The position numbers and the translations under genes were made by a program. Shown here in pieces: positions 1 to 7,830 of a DNA stretch of 64,000 nt; the first letter of the stretch is position 1; the number at the start of each line of letters is the position of its first letter. This DNA is from [Clostridium] viride DSM 6836 (lineage in GTDB: Bacteria; Bacillota; Clostridia; Oscillospirales; Oscillospiraceae). Under the pieces are notes generated by a model, which was not told the origin of the DNA, did no database searches, and was given only the letters and a program-made list of their open reading frames with translations. Location: the NCBI GenBank assembly GCA_000620945.1, contig JHZO01000007.1, forward strand, positions 1 to 64,000, given 5' to 3'.

Positions 1-24
1 ACCCAATGGGGAACCCAAGCAAAA

Positions 25-99
25 GGCCCGTTGGTCAAGCGGTCAAGACGGCGGCCTCTCACGCCGCAAACAGGAGTTCGATTCTCCTACGGGTCACCA
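25..99 (+). tRNA. tRNA-Glu (anticodon CTC)
   Basis: The acceptor stem GGCCCGT pairs with ACGGGTC, and CCA is encoded at the 3' end. The anticodon stem GCGGC/GCCGC encloses the loop CTCTCAC with anticodon CTC, which reads GAG. The T arm carries the usual GTTCGATTC. The gene closely resembles Gram-positive tRNA-Glu. It lies just upstream of the 5S promoter, so the tRNA probably belongs to a transcript that starts outside the window. Confidence 0.95.
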
Positions 100-113
100 T
101 TCCTTTTTGGGAC

Positions 114-142
114 TTGACATGCGGCAAAAAATAGAATATAAT
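114..142 (+). promoter_or_regulatory. Sigma-A promoter of the 5S rRNA gene
   Basis: TTGACA (114-119), a 17-base spacer and TATAAT (137-142) match the vegetative consensus exactly. It lies between tRNA-Glu and the 5S gene, so the 5S RNA has its own strong promoter. Confidence 0.85.
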
Positions 143-217
143 CTTATTGCTTTTGAAGAGCGGTAAGGAGAAGAAAGAGACTTTCTTTTGCTTACTTTTC
201 TTCAACAGGAAAAGTTA

Positions 218-332
<115 letters not shown>

Positions 333-340
333 ATAAGGAA

Positions 341-372
341 CCTCCCCACCGAATGGTGGGGAGGTTGTTTTA
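341..372 (+). terminator. Intrinsic terminator after 5S rRNA
   Basis: The arms CCTCCCCACC and GGTGGGGAGG enclose a GAAT loop and are followed by TTGTTTTA. Confidence 0.9.
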
Positions 373-402
373 TGCTTTTACAATTTGTATTATGTGAAAA
401 GA

Positions 403-432
403 AAAGCAACCGCTTAATTTGGCGGTTGCTTT
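403..432 (-). terminator. Terminator overlapping the end of hemW
   Basis: An 11-bp stem (AAAGCAACCGC/GCGGTTGCTTT) reads on the minus strand into CTTTTC. The hemW stop codon lies in its loop, so the gene end and the terminator are merged. Confidence 0.7.
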
Positions 433-1673
433 CGTTTAAAGAGTATAAAGTTTTTCGTTTTTTTCATCTCTGGCTCTGGCTGGAACAGTGGAATGCGAGA
501 CTCCTGTTTTTCCAGAACCTTAGGCGGAGCGTCTCCTTGCACATCCAAAAGTTCTGCAATGAGATGGTTGGAAAGAAGAAAGCCCTCAGGTGTAAAGTGC
601 CAACGTCGTCCCGATTGGGTGGCCAAGCCACGGCTTTCAAAATATTCTAGCTTGCGCTGAAGTGGTTCAAAATTCATGTAAAACTCGCGGCGATACTCCC
701 ATTCTTCGATGCCACGGAGCGTACGCATGCGGAGCATAATATACTCTCGGGCGCGCTCTTCCATGGAAATCTCCTGAAATTCTTCTAAAAGATCGGATTT
801 CGACGATGCCGCATCGATGTAGCGCGCCAAATCCCGCTGAAAGGAGTAGCGCCGACCGTCGATGTCTGAATGGGCGCCTGGGCCAAACCCAATGTATTCC
901 CGCCCCATCCAGTATTTTAGATTGTGCCGCGATTCCATACCCGTTTTAGCAAAGTTAGAGATTTCATATTGGCGATAGCCCGCTTTGGGCAAACGATTGG
1001 TGAGCCAAAGATACATGTCGGCCTGTAGGTCATCATCCGGTAAGGCTTCCCCCCGGGCTGCACGCTCGGCAAGTGGAGTGCCATCCTCTACCTTTAACCC
1101 ATAGGCAGAAATATGCTCTGGATGCAATGCAATGGCGGCCTCTAAGGTGTCCTTCCAGCTTTCCAAGCTTTGGCCTGGAAGCCCATAGATTAAATCGAGG
1201 CTGAGGTTGGCGAACTTCGCCTCACGGATGAGGGAGACTGCATCCACCACCTGCTGAAAATCATGCGGGCGGTGAAGGGTTTGCAGCTGTGCGCAATCTG
1301 CCGACTGCATTCCAAGGGAGATTCGGTTAAAGCCAGCCCGATGCAGTCGCAACAGGCTCTTCTTTTCCACGCTTTCGGGATTGCATTCCAGCGTGATTTC
1401 AGCGGTGCGACTCAGCGTAAAACTGCGGCGCATGGCATACAGAAGTTCCCGCAGACGCTTATCCCCATAGTAAGAAGGCGTCCCGCCCCCAAAGTAGATG
1501 CTATCGACTTGGTACTCTTTCAGGAGAGGCGCCATTTGTTTGATGTGCGTCAGCAAGGCCTTTTGATAGGAATCCATACTTTCCTCGCTGCCAGCAAGAG
1601 AATAGAAGTCACAGTAATCACATTTACTGCGACAAAAGGGAATGTGAAGGTAGATTCCTAAGACACGTGCCAT
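414..1673 (-). CDS. hemW: Radical SAM heme chaperone HemW-like
   Basis: A 419-residue cytosolic radical SAM protein of the HemN/HemW family. The cluster motif is C14-x3-C18-x2-C21 followed by D-F. That is the HemW pattern; true coproporphyrinogen dehydrogenases (HemN) have a fourth Cys at the position of F23. A GGGTPS strand motif follows near residue 60, and the HemN C-terminal region is present. HemW proteins bind heme and pass it to haemoproteins rather than oxidising coproporphyrinogen. I chose the ATG at 1673 because AAAGGAGT precedes it; the frame stays open a further 22 codons upstream. It diverges from rluD, with which it shares a -35 hexamer. The chaperone role is inferred from the family. 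Confidence 0.88.
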   Translation of the reverse strand: MARVLGIYLHIPFCRSKCDYCDFYSLAGSEESMDSYQKALLTHIKQMAPLLKEYQVDSIYFGGGTPSYYGDKRLRELLYAMRRSFTLSRTAEITLECNPESVEKKSLLRLHRAGFNRISLGMQSADCAQLQTLHRPHDFQQVVDAVSLIREAKFANLSLDLIYGLPGQSLESWKDTLEAAIALHPEHISAYGLKVEDGTPLAERAARGEALPDDDLQADMYLWLTNRLPKAGYRQYEISNFAKTGMESRHNLKYWMGREYIGFGPGAHSDIDGRRYSFQRDLARYIDAASSKSDLLEEFQEISMEERAREYIMLRMRTLRGIEEWEYRREFYMNFEPLQRKLEYFESRGLATQSGRRWHFTPEGFLLSNHLIAELLDVQGDAPPKVLEKQESRIPLFQPEPEMKKTKNFILFKRKQPPN

Positions 1674-1704
1674 GACACCACTCCTTTCATGGATTCTGTT
1701 ACAT

Positions 1705-1732
1705 ATTATACCCCTTTTTAACCGTTTTGCAA
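1705..1732 (-). promoter_or_regulatory. Promoter of hemW
   Basis: On the minus strand, TTGCAA (1727-1732), a 16-base spacer and TATAAT (1705-1710). The -35 hexamer is self-complementary and also serves the divergent rluD promoter. Confidence 0.7.
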
Positions 1733-1755
1733 CTATCAATCCAATATGCTATACT
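1727..1755 (+). promoter_or_regulatory. Promoter of rluD-mutY
   Basis: TTGCAA (1727-1732), a 17-base spacer and TATACT (1750-1755), about 34 bases before the rluD start. It shares its -35 hexamer with the hemW promoter. Confidence 0.7.
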
Positions 1756-1788
1756 CAGAATGCATTGAGAAAAATGAGAGGTGATTCC

Positions 1789-2718
1789 ATGCAGGTGCCA
1801 CGCAGATTACATCTTACCATTGGCGAGGAACAGGAAGGGAAGCGGGTGGATACCCTGTTGCGTCATGAACTACATTTATCCGGCAGTGCGGTGCGCCGTG
1901 CAAAACGGGTGCCCTTGGGGATCACCTTGGACGGAGTGGTGGTGTACAGCAATGAGATTGTGAAGCGCGGGCAGGTTCTTTCGGTGCAGGTGGGCGACTC
2001 CCCCTCCGATCATTTGCCCCTTCCCAGAGAAGGAAATCTCTCCATCTGCTACGAGGATGAGGATCTCTTGGTGCTAAATAAAGCTGCCCCCTTAGCAGTG
2101 CATCCTTCTCCCACCTATCCTTTGGATACCCTAGCAAATCATGTGCTGTATTACTATCAAACCATGGGCCTCTCGGCCGATTTTCATCCTGTCAGCCGCT
2201 TAGACCGTGGTACCTCCGGCCTTATGGTGGTGGCAAAGCATGCCCATGCCCATGAACGCCTGGCCACCATGCTTCACACGCCTCTATTTGAGCGCCGGTA
2301 TCTTGCGGTCTGTGAAGGGGTTCCTGAGCCGTCTGAGGGTCTTTTGGATGCTCCCATTGGCCGAGTGCCGGGCGAAGTGCTCCGCCGTGAGGTGCGCTGG
2401 GATGGAGCTCCGGCTCGGACGCACTATCAAACGTTGCAAACGAATGCGAAGAAGACGCGCAGCCTGCTTTCCTTGACCTTGGAGACGGGCCGAACCCACC
2501 AAATTAGGGTACATCTTTCCAGTATTTCTTGCCCCATTGTGGGGGACTTTCTGTATGGAACGGAAACGGAGGACTTGCCAGATCGCTTTGCCCTGCACTC
2601 CTCTGAACTGTCCTTTTGCCACCCCATCTCTGGAAAGAGGCTACATTTTGATGTGACCTTACCACCCGAACTTTCGGATCTACTATACGAATCCGAGAAC
2701 ACAGGAGGAAGCCCTTGA
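1789..2718 (+). CDS. RluA-family pseudouridine synthase (RluD-like)
   Basis: A 309-residue protein with an N-terminal S4-like RNA-binding region (about residues 15-65) and a catalytic domain. The family motif is RLDRGTSG, and D139 is the expected catalytic aspartate. Such enzymes turn uridine into pseudouridine in rRNA or tRNA. The motif class is clear, but which uridine is modified cannot be told from sequence. The ATG at 1789 is preceded by GAGAGGTG. The stop overlaps the mutY start by four bases, so the two are translated in a coupled way. Confidence 0.87.
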   Translation: MQVPRRLHLTIGEEQEGKRVDTLLRHELHLSGSAVRRAKRVPLGITLDGVVVYSNEIVKRGQVLSVQVGDSPSDHLPLPREGNLSICYEDEDLLVLNKAAPLAVHPSPTYPLDTLANHVLYYYQTMGLSADFHPVSRLDRGTSGLMVVAKHAHAHERLATMLHTPLFERRYLAVCEGVPEPSEGLLDAPIGRVPGEVLRREVRWDGAPARTHYQTLQTNAKKTRSLLSLTLETGRTHQIRVHLSSISCPIVGDFLYGTETEDLPDRFALHSSELSFCHPISGKRLHFDVTLPPELSDLLYESENTGGSP

Positions 2719-3752
2719 ATCCACTTGAATTGCTCCCCATTCCACTCTTGGAATGGTATGAAGATCATAAAAGAGACCTCCCCTGGCGAGAGGATGTCAC
2801 GCCTTACCGTGTGTGGGTTTCTGAAATTATGCTGCAACAGACCCGAGTTGCCGCAGTCTTGGGATACTTTACCCGTTTTATGCAGGCCTTACCCACCGTA
2901 GGGGATTTGGCTACCGTCTCGGAAGACGAGCTCCTCAAGCTGTGGCAGGGCTTGGGCTACTATAGCCGTGCCCGAAATCTCCAAAAAGCAGCCAAGCAAA
3001 TTGTGTTTGACTTGGAAGGAACCTTTCCAGAGGACTATGCAGGCCTACGGGGCCTTTCTGGGATTGGGGACTATACCGCAGCGGCCATTGCATCCATCGC
3101 CTTCGGACAGCCATATCCCGCCGTGGACGGCAACCTTTTGCGCGTGGTAGCGCGATTGACCGCCGATTTTGAGGACATCACCACCACATCCATGAAGAAA
3201 AAGGTAACGCAGGCTTTGACCGAGGTCATCCCGGCAAAGGTGCCAGGGGCATTTAATCAGGCGATGATGGATCTAGGGGCAACCGTGTGCCTTCCCAATG
3301 GAGCCCCACTCTGCCATCTTTGCCCCCTGTCTGACTTTTGCCTGGCCAATCAACAGGGGCTGCAAGCCATGCTACCGGTGCGGGCCAGTAAAAAGGCGCG
3401 GCGCATCGAGGAACGGGATGTATTTCTCATGTTCTCACAGGATCGGGTGGCCCTGCGGCAGCGCAGCGAAGGAGGACTTCTCGCAAAACTTTGGGAGTAT
3501 CCCAATGAACTCAGTGATAAAGAGGAGCCTACACTGCCCTATGATCTACAGGGGGACGCCCCGCGTTTTGTGGGGGTAGGGCGTCATATATTCTCCCACG
3601 TGGAGTGGCACCTGCGGCTGTATGCCCTTCGAGTGCAAGACGAAGCGCTACCCCAAGGTTGGGTTTGGGCCACTAGGGAAGAGCTGTCCCAGCGGTATGC
3701 CATTCCGAATGCGTTCTCTTCTTGTTCTGGCATTTGGGAAGATGACTTCTAG
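2715..3752 (+). CDS. mutY: A/G-specific adenine glycosylase
   Basis: A 345-residue base-excision repair glycosylase that removes adenine mispaired with 8-oxoguanine. Catalytic E37 (in SEIMLQQT) and D138 (in AVDGN) fall at the same numbers as in E. coli MutY. A helix-hairpin-helix (LSGIGDYTA) lies near 114-122. The cluster cysteines are C192, C200, C203 and C209. The first spacing is seven residues rather than the six of E. coli. The C-terminal NUDIX-like domain that recognises 8-oxoG follows. The start is TTG at 2715 after AGGAGGA, overlapping the end of the pseudouridine synthase gene. Confidence 0.93.
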   Translation: MNPLELLPIPLLEWYEDHKRDLPWREDVTPYRVWVSEIMLQQTRVAAVLGYFTRFMQALPTVGDLATVSEDELLKLWQGLGYYSRARNLQKAAKQIVFDLEGTFPEDYAGLRGLSGIGDYTAAAIASIAFGQPYPAVDGNLLRVVARLTADFEDITTTSMKKKVTQALTEVIPAKVPGAFNQAMMDLGATVCLPNGAPLCHLCPLSDFCLANQQGLQAMLPVRASKKARRIEERDVFLMFSQDRVALRQRSEGGLLAKLWEYPNELSDKEEPTLPYDLQGDAPRFVGVGRHIFSHVEWHLRLYALRVQDEALPQGWVWATREELSQRYAIPNAFSSCSGIWEDDF

Positions 3753-3790
3753 GACGTTTTGACAGAGAAGAAAACGAAGGAAGGGGAAGG

Positions 3791-4690
3791 ATGACGTTGC
3801 GAGAATTGGATCATGAAGCCTGTACCCTGTGTCCGCGGCTCTGCGGAGCTGTACGGGGCGAGGAAGTTGGAGCTGGGGTCTGTGGTATGCCATACCTTCC
3901 AAAGCTGGCACGGGCCTCCTTGCACCATTGGGAGGAACCCTGTCTATCTGGGTGGCGAGGGGCCGGAACCGTCTTTTTCTCCGGTTGCTCCTTGCGCTGC
4001 CTGTATTGCCAAAACGAGCCCATTAGCCATGGCAATTTTGGAACGGTAGTTTCCATTGAGGCACTTCAGGAGATCTTCCAGCGGCTCATTGGGCAAGGGG
4101 CACATAACCTCGACTTGGTGAACCCAACTCATTTTGCCTGGGCCATTGGGAAGGCACTGGAACGGCCCCTTTCCGTACCTGTTGTTTGGAATTCAAGTGG
4201 CTATGAACGTATCGAAACCTTACAGGCCCTGGAGGGTAAGGTGCAAGTGTACTTGCCCGACTTCAAATACCCGGATGAAGAAGGGGGGCTTCGCTATTCT
4301 GGTGTCCCAGATTATCCGGCCATTGCAAAAGCGGCGATTGTGGAAATGCAGCGCCAAACCGGGCCCTATTTGTTAGACGAAGAAGGCATCTTGCAACGGG
4401 GGGTTCTCATTCGTCACCTGCTTTTACCGGGTCGTTTGCAGCAAGCGAAAGAGGTGATGGACTGGGTTTCGGAGACATTTCCTCCAGGGAGTGTCCTCTT
4501 TTCTCTCATGGGTCAGTACGTTCCCTTTGGACGAGCAAAGGAAACCAAACCCCTGGATCGGACGATTCGTTCCAGCGAGCTGCGCGCCGCCATTGCTTAC
4601 ATGCAGGCACTGGGGCTTTCTGGTTATACACAGGACAGCAGCTCTGCAAAGGAAGCGTACGTACCAAGCTTTGACCTTTCCGGCCTTTAG
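3791..4690 (+). CDS. Radical SAM protein, PflX/PflA-like
   Basis: A 299-residue radical SAM protein with the cluster motif C66-x3-C70-x2-C73 in GCSLRCLYCQN. An N-terminal Cys set (C11, C14, C18, C31) may bind a second metal centre. The overall pattern is that of the COG1313/PflX group, related to activating enzymes of glycyl-radical enzymes. No glycyl-radical partner gene is nearby, so the substrate is unknown. The start follows AGGAAGGGGAAGG. It is the last gene of the rluD-mutY run, with a 38-base gap from mutY. Confidence 0.78.
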   Translation: MTLRELDHEACTLCPRLCGAVRGEEVGAGVCGMPYLPKLARASLHHWEEPCLSGWRGAGTVFFSGCSLRCLYCQNEPISHGNFGTVVSIEALQEIFQRLIGQGAHNLDLVNPTHFAWAIGKALERPLSVPVVWNSSGYERIETLQALEGKVQVYLPDFKYPDEEGGLRYSGVPDYPAIAKAAIVEMQRQTGPYLLDEEGILQRGVLIRHLLLPGRLQQAKEVMDWVSETFPPGSVLFSLMGQYVPFGRAKETKPLDRTIRSSELRAAIAYMQALGLSGYTQDSSSAKEAYVPSFDLSGL

Positions 4691-4745
4691 AAGAGGTAAA
4701 TACTGTCATTTCTGTCACGGAACGAGAAATTTTCGGTTTTTGCAT

Positions 4746-4774
4746 GTATAAGCAAATCCATCCTTGCCCACAAT
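4746..4774 (+). promoter_or_regulatory. Sigma-F-like promoter of spoIIQ
   Basis: GTATA (4746-4750), a 15-base spacer and GCCCACAAT (4766-4774) fit the forespore sigma-F pattern (GYWTA, about 15, GGNNANANT) except one G. The known B. subtilis spoIIQ gene is under sigma-F, which agrees with the gene call. Confidence 0.55.
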
Positions 4775-4792
4775 AGGCTCGGAGGTGTTTTG

Positions 4793-5515
4793 ATGAAACA
4801 AAAACCATTTTTACAACGCATTGGTGACTTTATGGAGGGAAAGGGCTTCTACATAGTCCTGTTCCTCTGCGTTACCGCAATCGGAATTTCGGGCTATTAT
4901 CTCTTCTCCGGCTTGTTCTCAAGTCAACCCTTATCCATGAATACTCCCACCCAGCAGGTTTCTGGACACAGCCAGCAGGTACAGGTGCCTGCACAGAATG
5001 ATATGACTCCAAAGACTCCTGTCACCACGCCTGCGACCGACAATACCAACCAAGCCGGTCAGGGAGCAACCACCAAAACCGAACCAGCGAAGGCAAGCGT
5101 CTTTACCTGGCCACTGCGTGGAACCATCTCTCGTGACTTCAGCTTAGAAGTGTTCGCTTACGATGCAACCATGGGCGATTGGAGAACGCACTCCGGTCTG
5201 GATATTGAAGCAGAGATCGGATCTGAGGTCATGGCGGTTTCGGACGGTAAGGTTTCGGACATCACAGACGATCCCCTTATGGGTACGATGGTTGTGATTG
5301 ACCACGCAAACGGAATTCAAAGTGTCTATGCCAACCTGACCAAGCAGCCCACCGTCAAGGTAGGCGATCAGGTTTCCACCGGTGCTGTCATTGGTGCCAT
5401 TGGGGATACGGCCATTGCAGAGAGCGCAATGCCCACCCACCTGCACTTTGAGATGATGAAGGATGGCAATCCGGTTGACCCCGTTTCGTATTTCCCGGAA
5501 GCAAAAGCAAGTTAA
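4793..5515 (+). CDS. spoIIQ: SpoIIQ-like forespore M23/LytM protein
   Basis: A 240-residue membrane-anchored protein: a short cytoplasmic head, one membrane segment (about 18-42), a Thr/Pro/Gln-rich linker, and a LytM/M23 domain from about 104 to the end. The zinc residues expected of active M23 peptidases are present (H133, D137 and H216-x-H218). The phrase DWRTHSGLDIEA is typical of SpoIIQ proteins. In sporulation SpoIIQ spans the forespore membrane and pairs with SpoIIIAH. Clostridial forms keep the zinc site that B. subtilis SpoIIQ lost, as here. The start is the ATG after GGAGGTG; an in-frame TTG lies one codon upstream. A sigma-F-like promoter precedes it. Confidence 0.82.
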   Translation: MKQKPFLQRIGDFMEGKGFYIVLFLCVTAIGISGYYLFSGLFSSQPLSMNTPTQQVSGHSQQVQVPAQNDMTPKTPVTTPATDNTNQAGQGATTKTEPAKASVFTWPLRGTISRDFSLEVFAYDATMGDWRTHSGLDIEAEIGSEVMAVSDGKVSDITDDPLMGTMVVIDHANGIQSVYANLTKQPTVKVGDQVSTGAVIGAIGDTAIAESAMPTHLHFEMMKDGNPVDPVSYFPEAKAS

Positions 5516-5520
5516 AAAAA

Positions 5521-5555
5521 AGAACACGGGGCAATTTGCCCCGTGTTCTTTTTTT
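5521..5555 (+). terminator. Terminator of spoIIQ
   Basis: The arms AGAACACGGGGC and GCCCCGTGTTCT are followed by seven or more T residues. Confidence 0.9.
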
Positions 5556-5658
5556 GTGTGGTATACAGTTTGCTAATCCAACACATCATGGTAAGGGAAC
5601 ATCCTCCGTCTGAACGCGATGAACGCTGAGAGACAGCGGAACCGTGGGAATATACGGC

Positions 5659-5823
5659 TTAGGCCATGAGAGCGCAGACAATAACAATGTAGAGTCCGAT
5701 TCCGCCCAGTGCCAAGATCAGGCATTCCGTGGATGGGAATTTGCCCGCGACAACTTTGCGCATCATGCAGGCAAGAAGGTAGGGGGTGGCAAAGATATAG
5801 GAAAGAAGGAAAAGATCTCCCAT
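5659..5823 (-). CDS. Small two-helix membrane protein, unknown
   Basis: A 54-residue protein with two hydrophobic stretches (LFLLSYIFATPYLLACM and LILALGGIGLYIVIVCALMA) joined by a short polar loop VVAGKFPSTE. The start is supported by AAGGAGG five bases before ATG. A consensus sigma-A promoter lies about 80 bases upstream. I do not recognise the family. The good ribosome site and promoter make it a real gene rather than a chance ORF. Confidence 0.62.
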   Translation of the reverse strand: MGDLFLLSYIFATPYLLACMMRKVVAGKFPSTECLILALGGIGLYIVIVCALMA

Positions 5824-5903
5824 AGAAGCCTCCTTAATATTGAACATAAAAACCACATCATGAGAAGCACGAAAAGGCCGAGGTTGACAAAATTACTATT
5901 TGT

Positions 5904-5932
5904 ATTATATATGTGGTAATGCAGTCTGTCAA
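5904..5932 (-). promoter_or_regulatory. Promoter of the small membrane protein gene
   Basis: On the minus strand, TTGACA (5927-5932), 17 bases and TATAAT (5904-5909). A second TTGACA on the plus strand (5884-5889) faces it. A 7-bp inverted repeat AGTATAG/CTATACT (5936-5958) lies just upstream and could be an operator. Confidence 0.7.
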
Positions 5933-6023
5933 CAAAGTATAGTAAATAATGCTATACTATCATAATTTACACAACAATTTGATTTATATAGAATACGTAA
6001 CTGGTATGGCTTCGAGGAAACAT

Positions 6024-6063
6024 AAAAAACACCCTCTGGATTCGTTCAATCCAGGGGGTGTTT
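6024..6063 (-). terminator. Terminator of infC-rpmI-rplT
   Basis: A 16-base inverted repeat (6027-6042 and 6048-6063, one G:T-type mismatch) runs into a U tract on the minus strand, just after rplT. Confidence 0.88.
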
Positions 6064-6075
6064 GGGTGAAGTACC

Positions 6076-6432
6076 TTATGCCAGCTTTGCCTTTGCCATC
6101 TCAACGAGAGACTGGAAGGCAGCCTTGTCGTGAATGGCCAGCTCGGAGAGCATCTTGCGGTTGATCTCCACGCCGCAGAGCTTCAGACCGTGCATGAACT
6201 GGGAATAGTTCATGCCGCTCAGCTTGCAAGCTGCGTTGATACGGGTAATCCACAGACGGCGGAAGTCACGCTTCTTCAGGCGACGGCCGGTGTATGCATA
6301 GGTCAGGGACTTCATGACCTGCTCGTTAGCCATCTTAAAGTGCTTGGACTTTGCGCCCCAATACCCCTTAGCCAGCTTCAGGATCTTATTTCTTCTCTTA
6401 CGCGTCATCATCGCGCCTTTTACTCTTGCCAT
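6076..6432 (-). CDS. rplT: 50S ribosomal protein L20
   Basis: A 118-residue ribosomal protein with the standard L20 length and core ([19 protein letters not shown], then [11 protein letters not shown] and [10 protein letters not shown]). It binds 23S rRNA early in 50S assembly, and in Firmicutes it represses its own operon through the infC leader. It is the third gene of infC-rpmI-rplT, 31 bases after rpmI. Confidence 0.98.
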   Translation of the reverse strand: MARVKGAMMTRKRRNKILKLAKGYWGAKSKHFKMANEQVMKSLTYAYTGRRLKKRDFRRLWITRINAACKLSGMNYSQFMHGLKLCGVEINRKMLSELAIHDKAAFQSLVEMAKAKLA

Positions 6433-6463
6433 GGTATGCTCAGCCTCCTATTTCTATCTTCTC

Positions 6464-6667
6464 TTACTTGTAGGGAATCATGCGCTTGACGGCTGCGACG
6501 TTGGTCGCGTCGGCATATGCGCCGGAGCGGAGACGTCTCTTCAGCTTAGTAGTCTTACCGTGGCCGTTGAGCAGATGTCTCTTATTGGCCTGAGCACGCT
6601 TAACCTTACCGGTCTTCGTCAGCGAAAAACGCTTCTTAGCGCCGCTGTGAGTCTTAATCTTAGGCAT
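6464..6667 (-). CDS. rpmI: 50S ribosomal protein L35
   Basis: A 67-residue basic protein with the L35 signature ([32 protein letters not shown]). It lies between infC and rplT, in the order conserved across bacteria. The start follows GGAGTTTTCC on the minus strand. It is part of the large subunit. Confidence 0.97.
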   Translation of the reverse strand: MPKIKTHSGAKKRFSLTKTGKVKRAQANKRHLLNGHGKTTKLKRRLRSGAYADATNVAAVKRMIPYK

Positions 6668-6688
6668 GGCGGAAAACTCCTTTATGAA

Positions 6689-7219
6689 TTACTTTTTCGT
6701 ATCTTTTGCAGGTTTGGGCGAGAGGAACATGTGCATGTGCCGTCCTTCCAGCTTTGGCTCTTTGTCCATTGCAGCCATTTCGCTGCAGTCTTCCGCGAAC
6801 TTCACGAGCAAACGCTTACCAATATCGGTATGCGCCATTTCACGTCCACGGAAACGGACGGTCACTTTAACCCGATCTCCATCCGCTAGAAAACGCTGTG
6901 CATTGCGTAGCTTTACATTGAAATCGTTCACATCAATGCCGGGGGACATACGCACTTCCTTGATCTCCACAATGCGTTGATTCTTCTTCGCTTCCTTATC
7001 GCGTTTTGTTTGCTCAAAACGATACTTGCCATAGTCCATGAGCTTACAAACGGGTGGATTCGCATTGGGGGAAATCTTAACGAGATCCAAATCCTCGGCA
7101 ATTGCTTTGTCCATTGCATCGGAAAGAGGCAACACACCAAGCTGCTCGCCGTCGGCGGAAATTAAGCGCACTTCCTTATCGCGAATTTCTTCGTTGATTT
7201 GATGAGCCGTGTTACTGAT
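6689..7219 (-). CDS. infC: Translation initiation factor IF-3, probable ATC start
   Basis: IF-3 keeps the 30S subunit free and checks start-codon pairing. The family core (EIRDKEVRLISADGEQLG, then PVCKLMDYGKYRFEQ) is intact. The usual IF-3 N-terminus (AHQINEEIRDKE) is in frame upstream of the first GTG. The only sensible start behind GGAGGTG is ATC at 7219, eight bases away, which gives 176 residues. Rare AUU/AUC starts on infC are well known and let IF-3 control its own level. A start at the GTG at 7171 would lack conserved N-terminal residues. An L20-type leader and promoter lie upstream. Confidence 0.93.
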   Translation of the reverse strand: MSNTAHQINEEIRDKEVRLISADGEQLGVLPLSDAMDKAIAEDLDLVKISPNANPPVCKLMDYGKYRFEQTKRDKEAKKNQRIVEIKEVRMSPGIDVNDFNVKLRNAQRFLADGDRVKVTVRFRGREMAHTDIGKRLLVKFAEDCSEMAAMDKEPKLEGRHMHMFLSPKPAKDTKK

Positions 7220-7250
7220 GACACAAACACCTCCAGTTCAAATTACAAAA

Positions 7251-7392
7251 GCGGATACCCAAGAAAGGCATCCGCACATACACAAAACCAAGAGCAAAGG
7301 ATAGAATATCCCCTCACTCCGTGTCTTCCATGTTAACCCCTTCGCGTCATCGCGGGAGGTGAGGTAGGCGGAACCTTCCTTCTTTGTTTTGC
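7251..7392 (-). ncRNA. L20-type leader of infC-rpmI-rplT with attenuator
   Basis: The 5' leader of about 140 bases between the promoter and the infC ribosome site ends in a terminator hairpin (7251-7275, arms GCGGATGCC and GGGTATCCGC) followed by TTTTGTAATTT. Position, operon and architecture match the Firmicute L20 leader, where ribosomal protein L20 favours the terminator. I did not verify the L20-binding mimic itself. Confidence 0.7.
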
Positions 7393-7398
7393 TTTGAT

Positions 7399-7427
7399 AG
7401 TATATCAGAAAAAAAATCCATTGTCAA
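7399..7427 (-). promoter_or_regulatory. Promoter of infC operon
   Basis: Minus strand TTGACA (7422-7427), 17 bases with an eight-T run, and TATACT (7399-7404). Confidence 0.8.
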
Positions 7428-7488
7428 GGCCTTTTCCCATTGCCATGACTGCGCCTGCATCCGGAGTGCTGGGGAGAGGAAGAAGGGG

Positions 7489-7524
7489 GAGAAAGGCACA
7501 ATATTTTCTCACCGTGCCTTTCTC
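7489..7524 (-). terminator. Probable terminator of the DUF1905 gene
   Basis: An 11-bp stem GAGAAAGGCAC/GTGCCTTTCTC lies just after the stop codon. The tail is C/T-rich rather than pure T. Confidence 0.55.
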
Positions 7525-7536
7525 GCAAGCAATCGC

Positions 7537-7806
7537 TTATTCTCGTTCTCGAATAGTCACTTGAATTGTGTCGCCGGCTTGCTTTCCAATTTTCCTTCGA
7601 ATCTCTTTACGAATGCCGATGATATGACACGGAGTGTTCATTTTGACTAAGCTTCCTTCGTAGGGCTCTCCATCAAAGGTGGCAAACACCTTGACCCGTC
7701 CTTTGCCAAACTCCGTTTTGACGTCGTACGGGAATTCCACATAGGCGCCATCCTGATCCGGAACCTTTTGTATGACGGCAGTAAACGCATAGGTCTGTTC
7801 CTTCAT
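7537..7806 (-). CDS. DUF1905 domain protein
   Basis: An 89-residue protein of the DUF1905 type, a small beta-barrel fold of unknown role. Key phrases are [20 protein letters not shown], the [18 protein letters not shown] strand and the C-terminal [19 protein letters not shown], all usual in this family. The start is the ATG after GGAGGAGGAATT. It appears to be a single-gene unit between the infC leader and the divergent apgM-like gene. Confidence 0.75.
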   Translation of the reverse strand: MKEQTYAFTAVIQKVPDQDGAYVEFPYDVKTEFGKGRVKVFATFDGEPYEGSLVKMNTPCHIIGIRKEIRRKIGKQAGDTIQVTIRERE

Positions 7807-7830
7807 AATTCCTCCTCCAAACTGGGGCAT

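Noticed and set aside
5644-5919. Plus-strand 91-codon frame opposite the small membrane protein
   Set aside because: The minus-strand gene has a ribosome site and promoter; this frame has neither.
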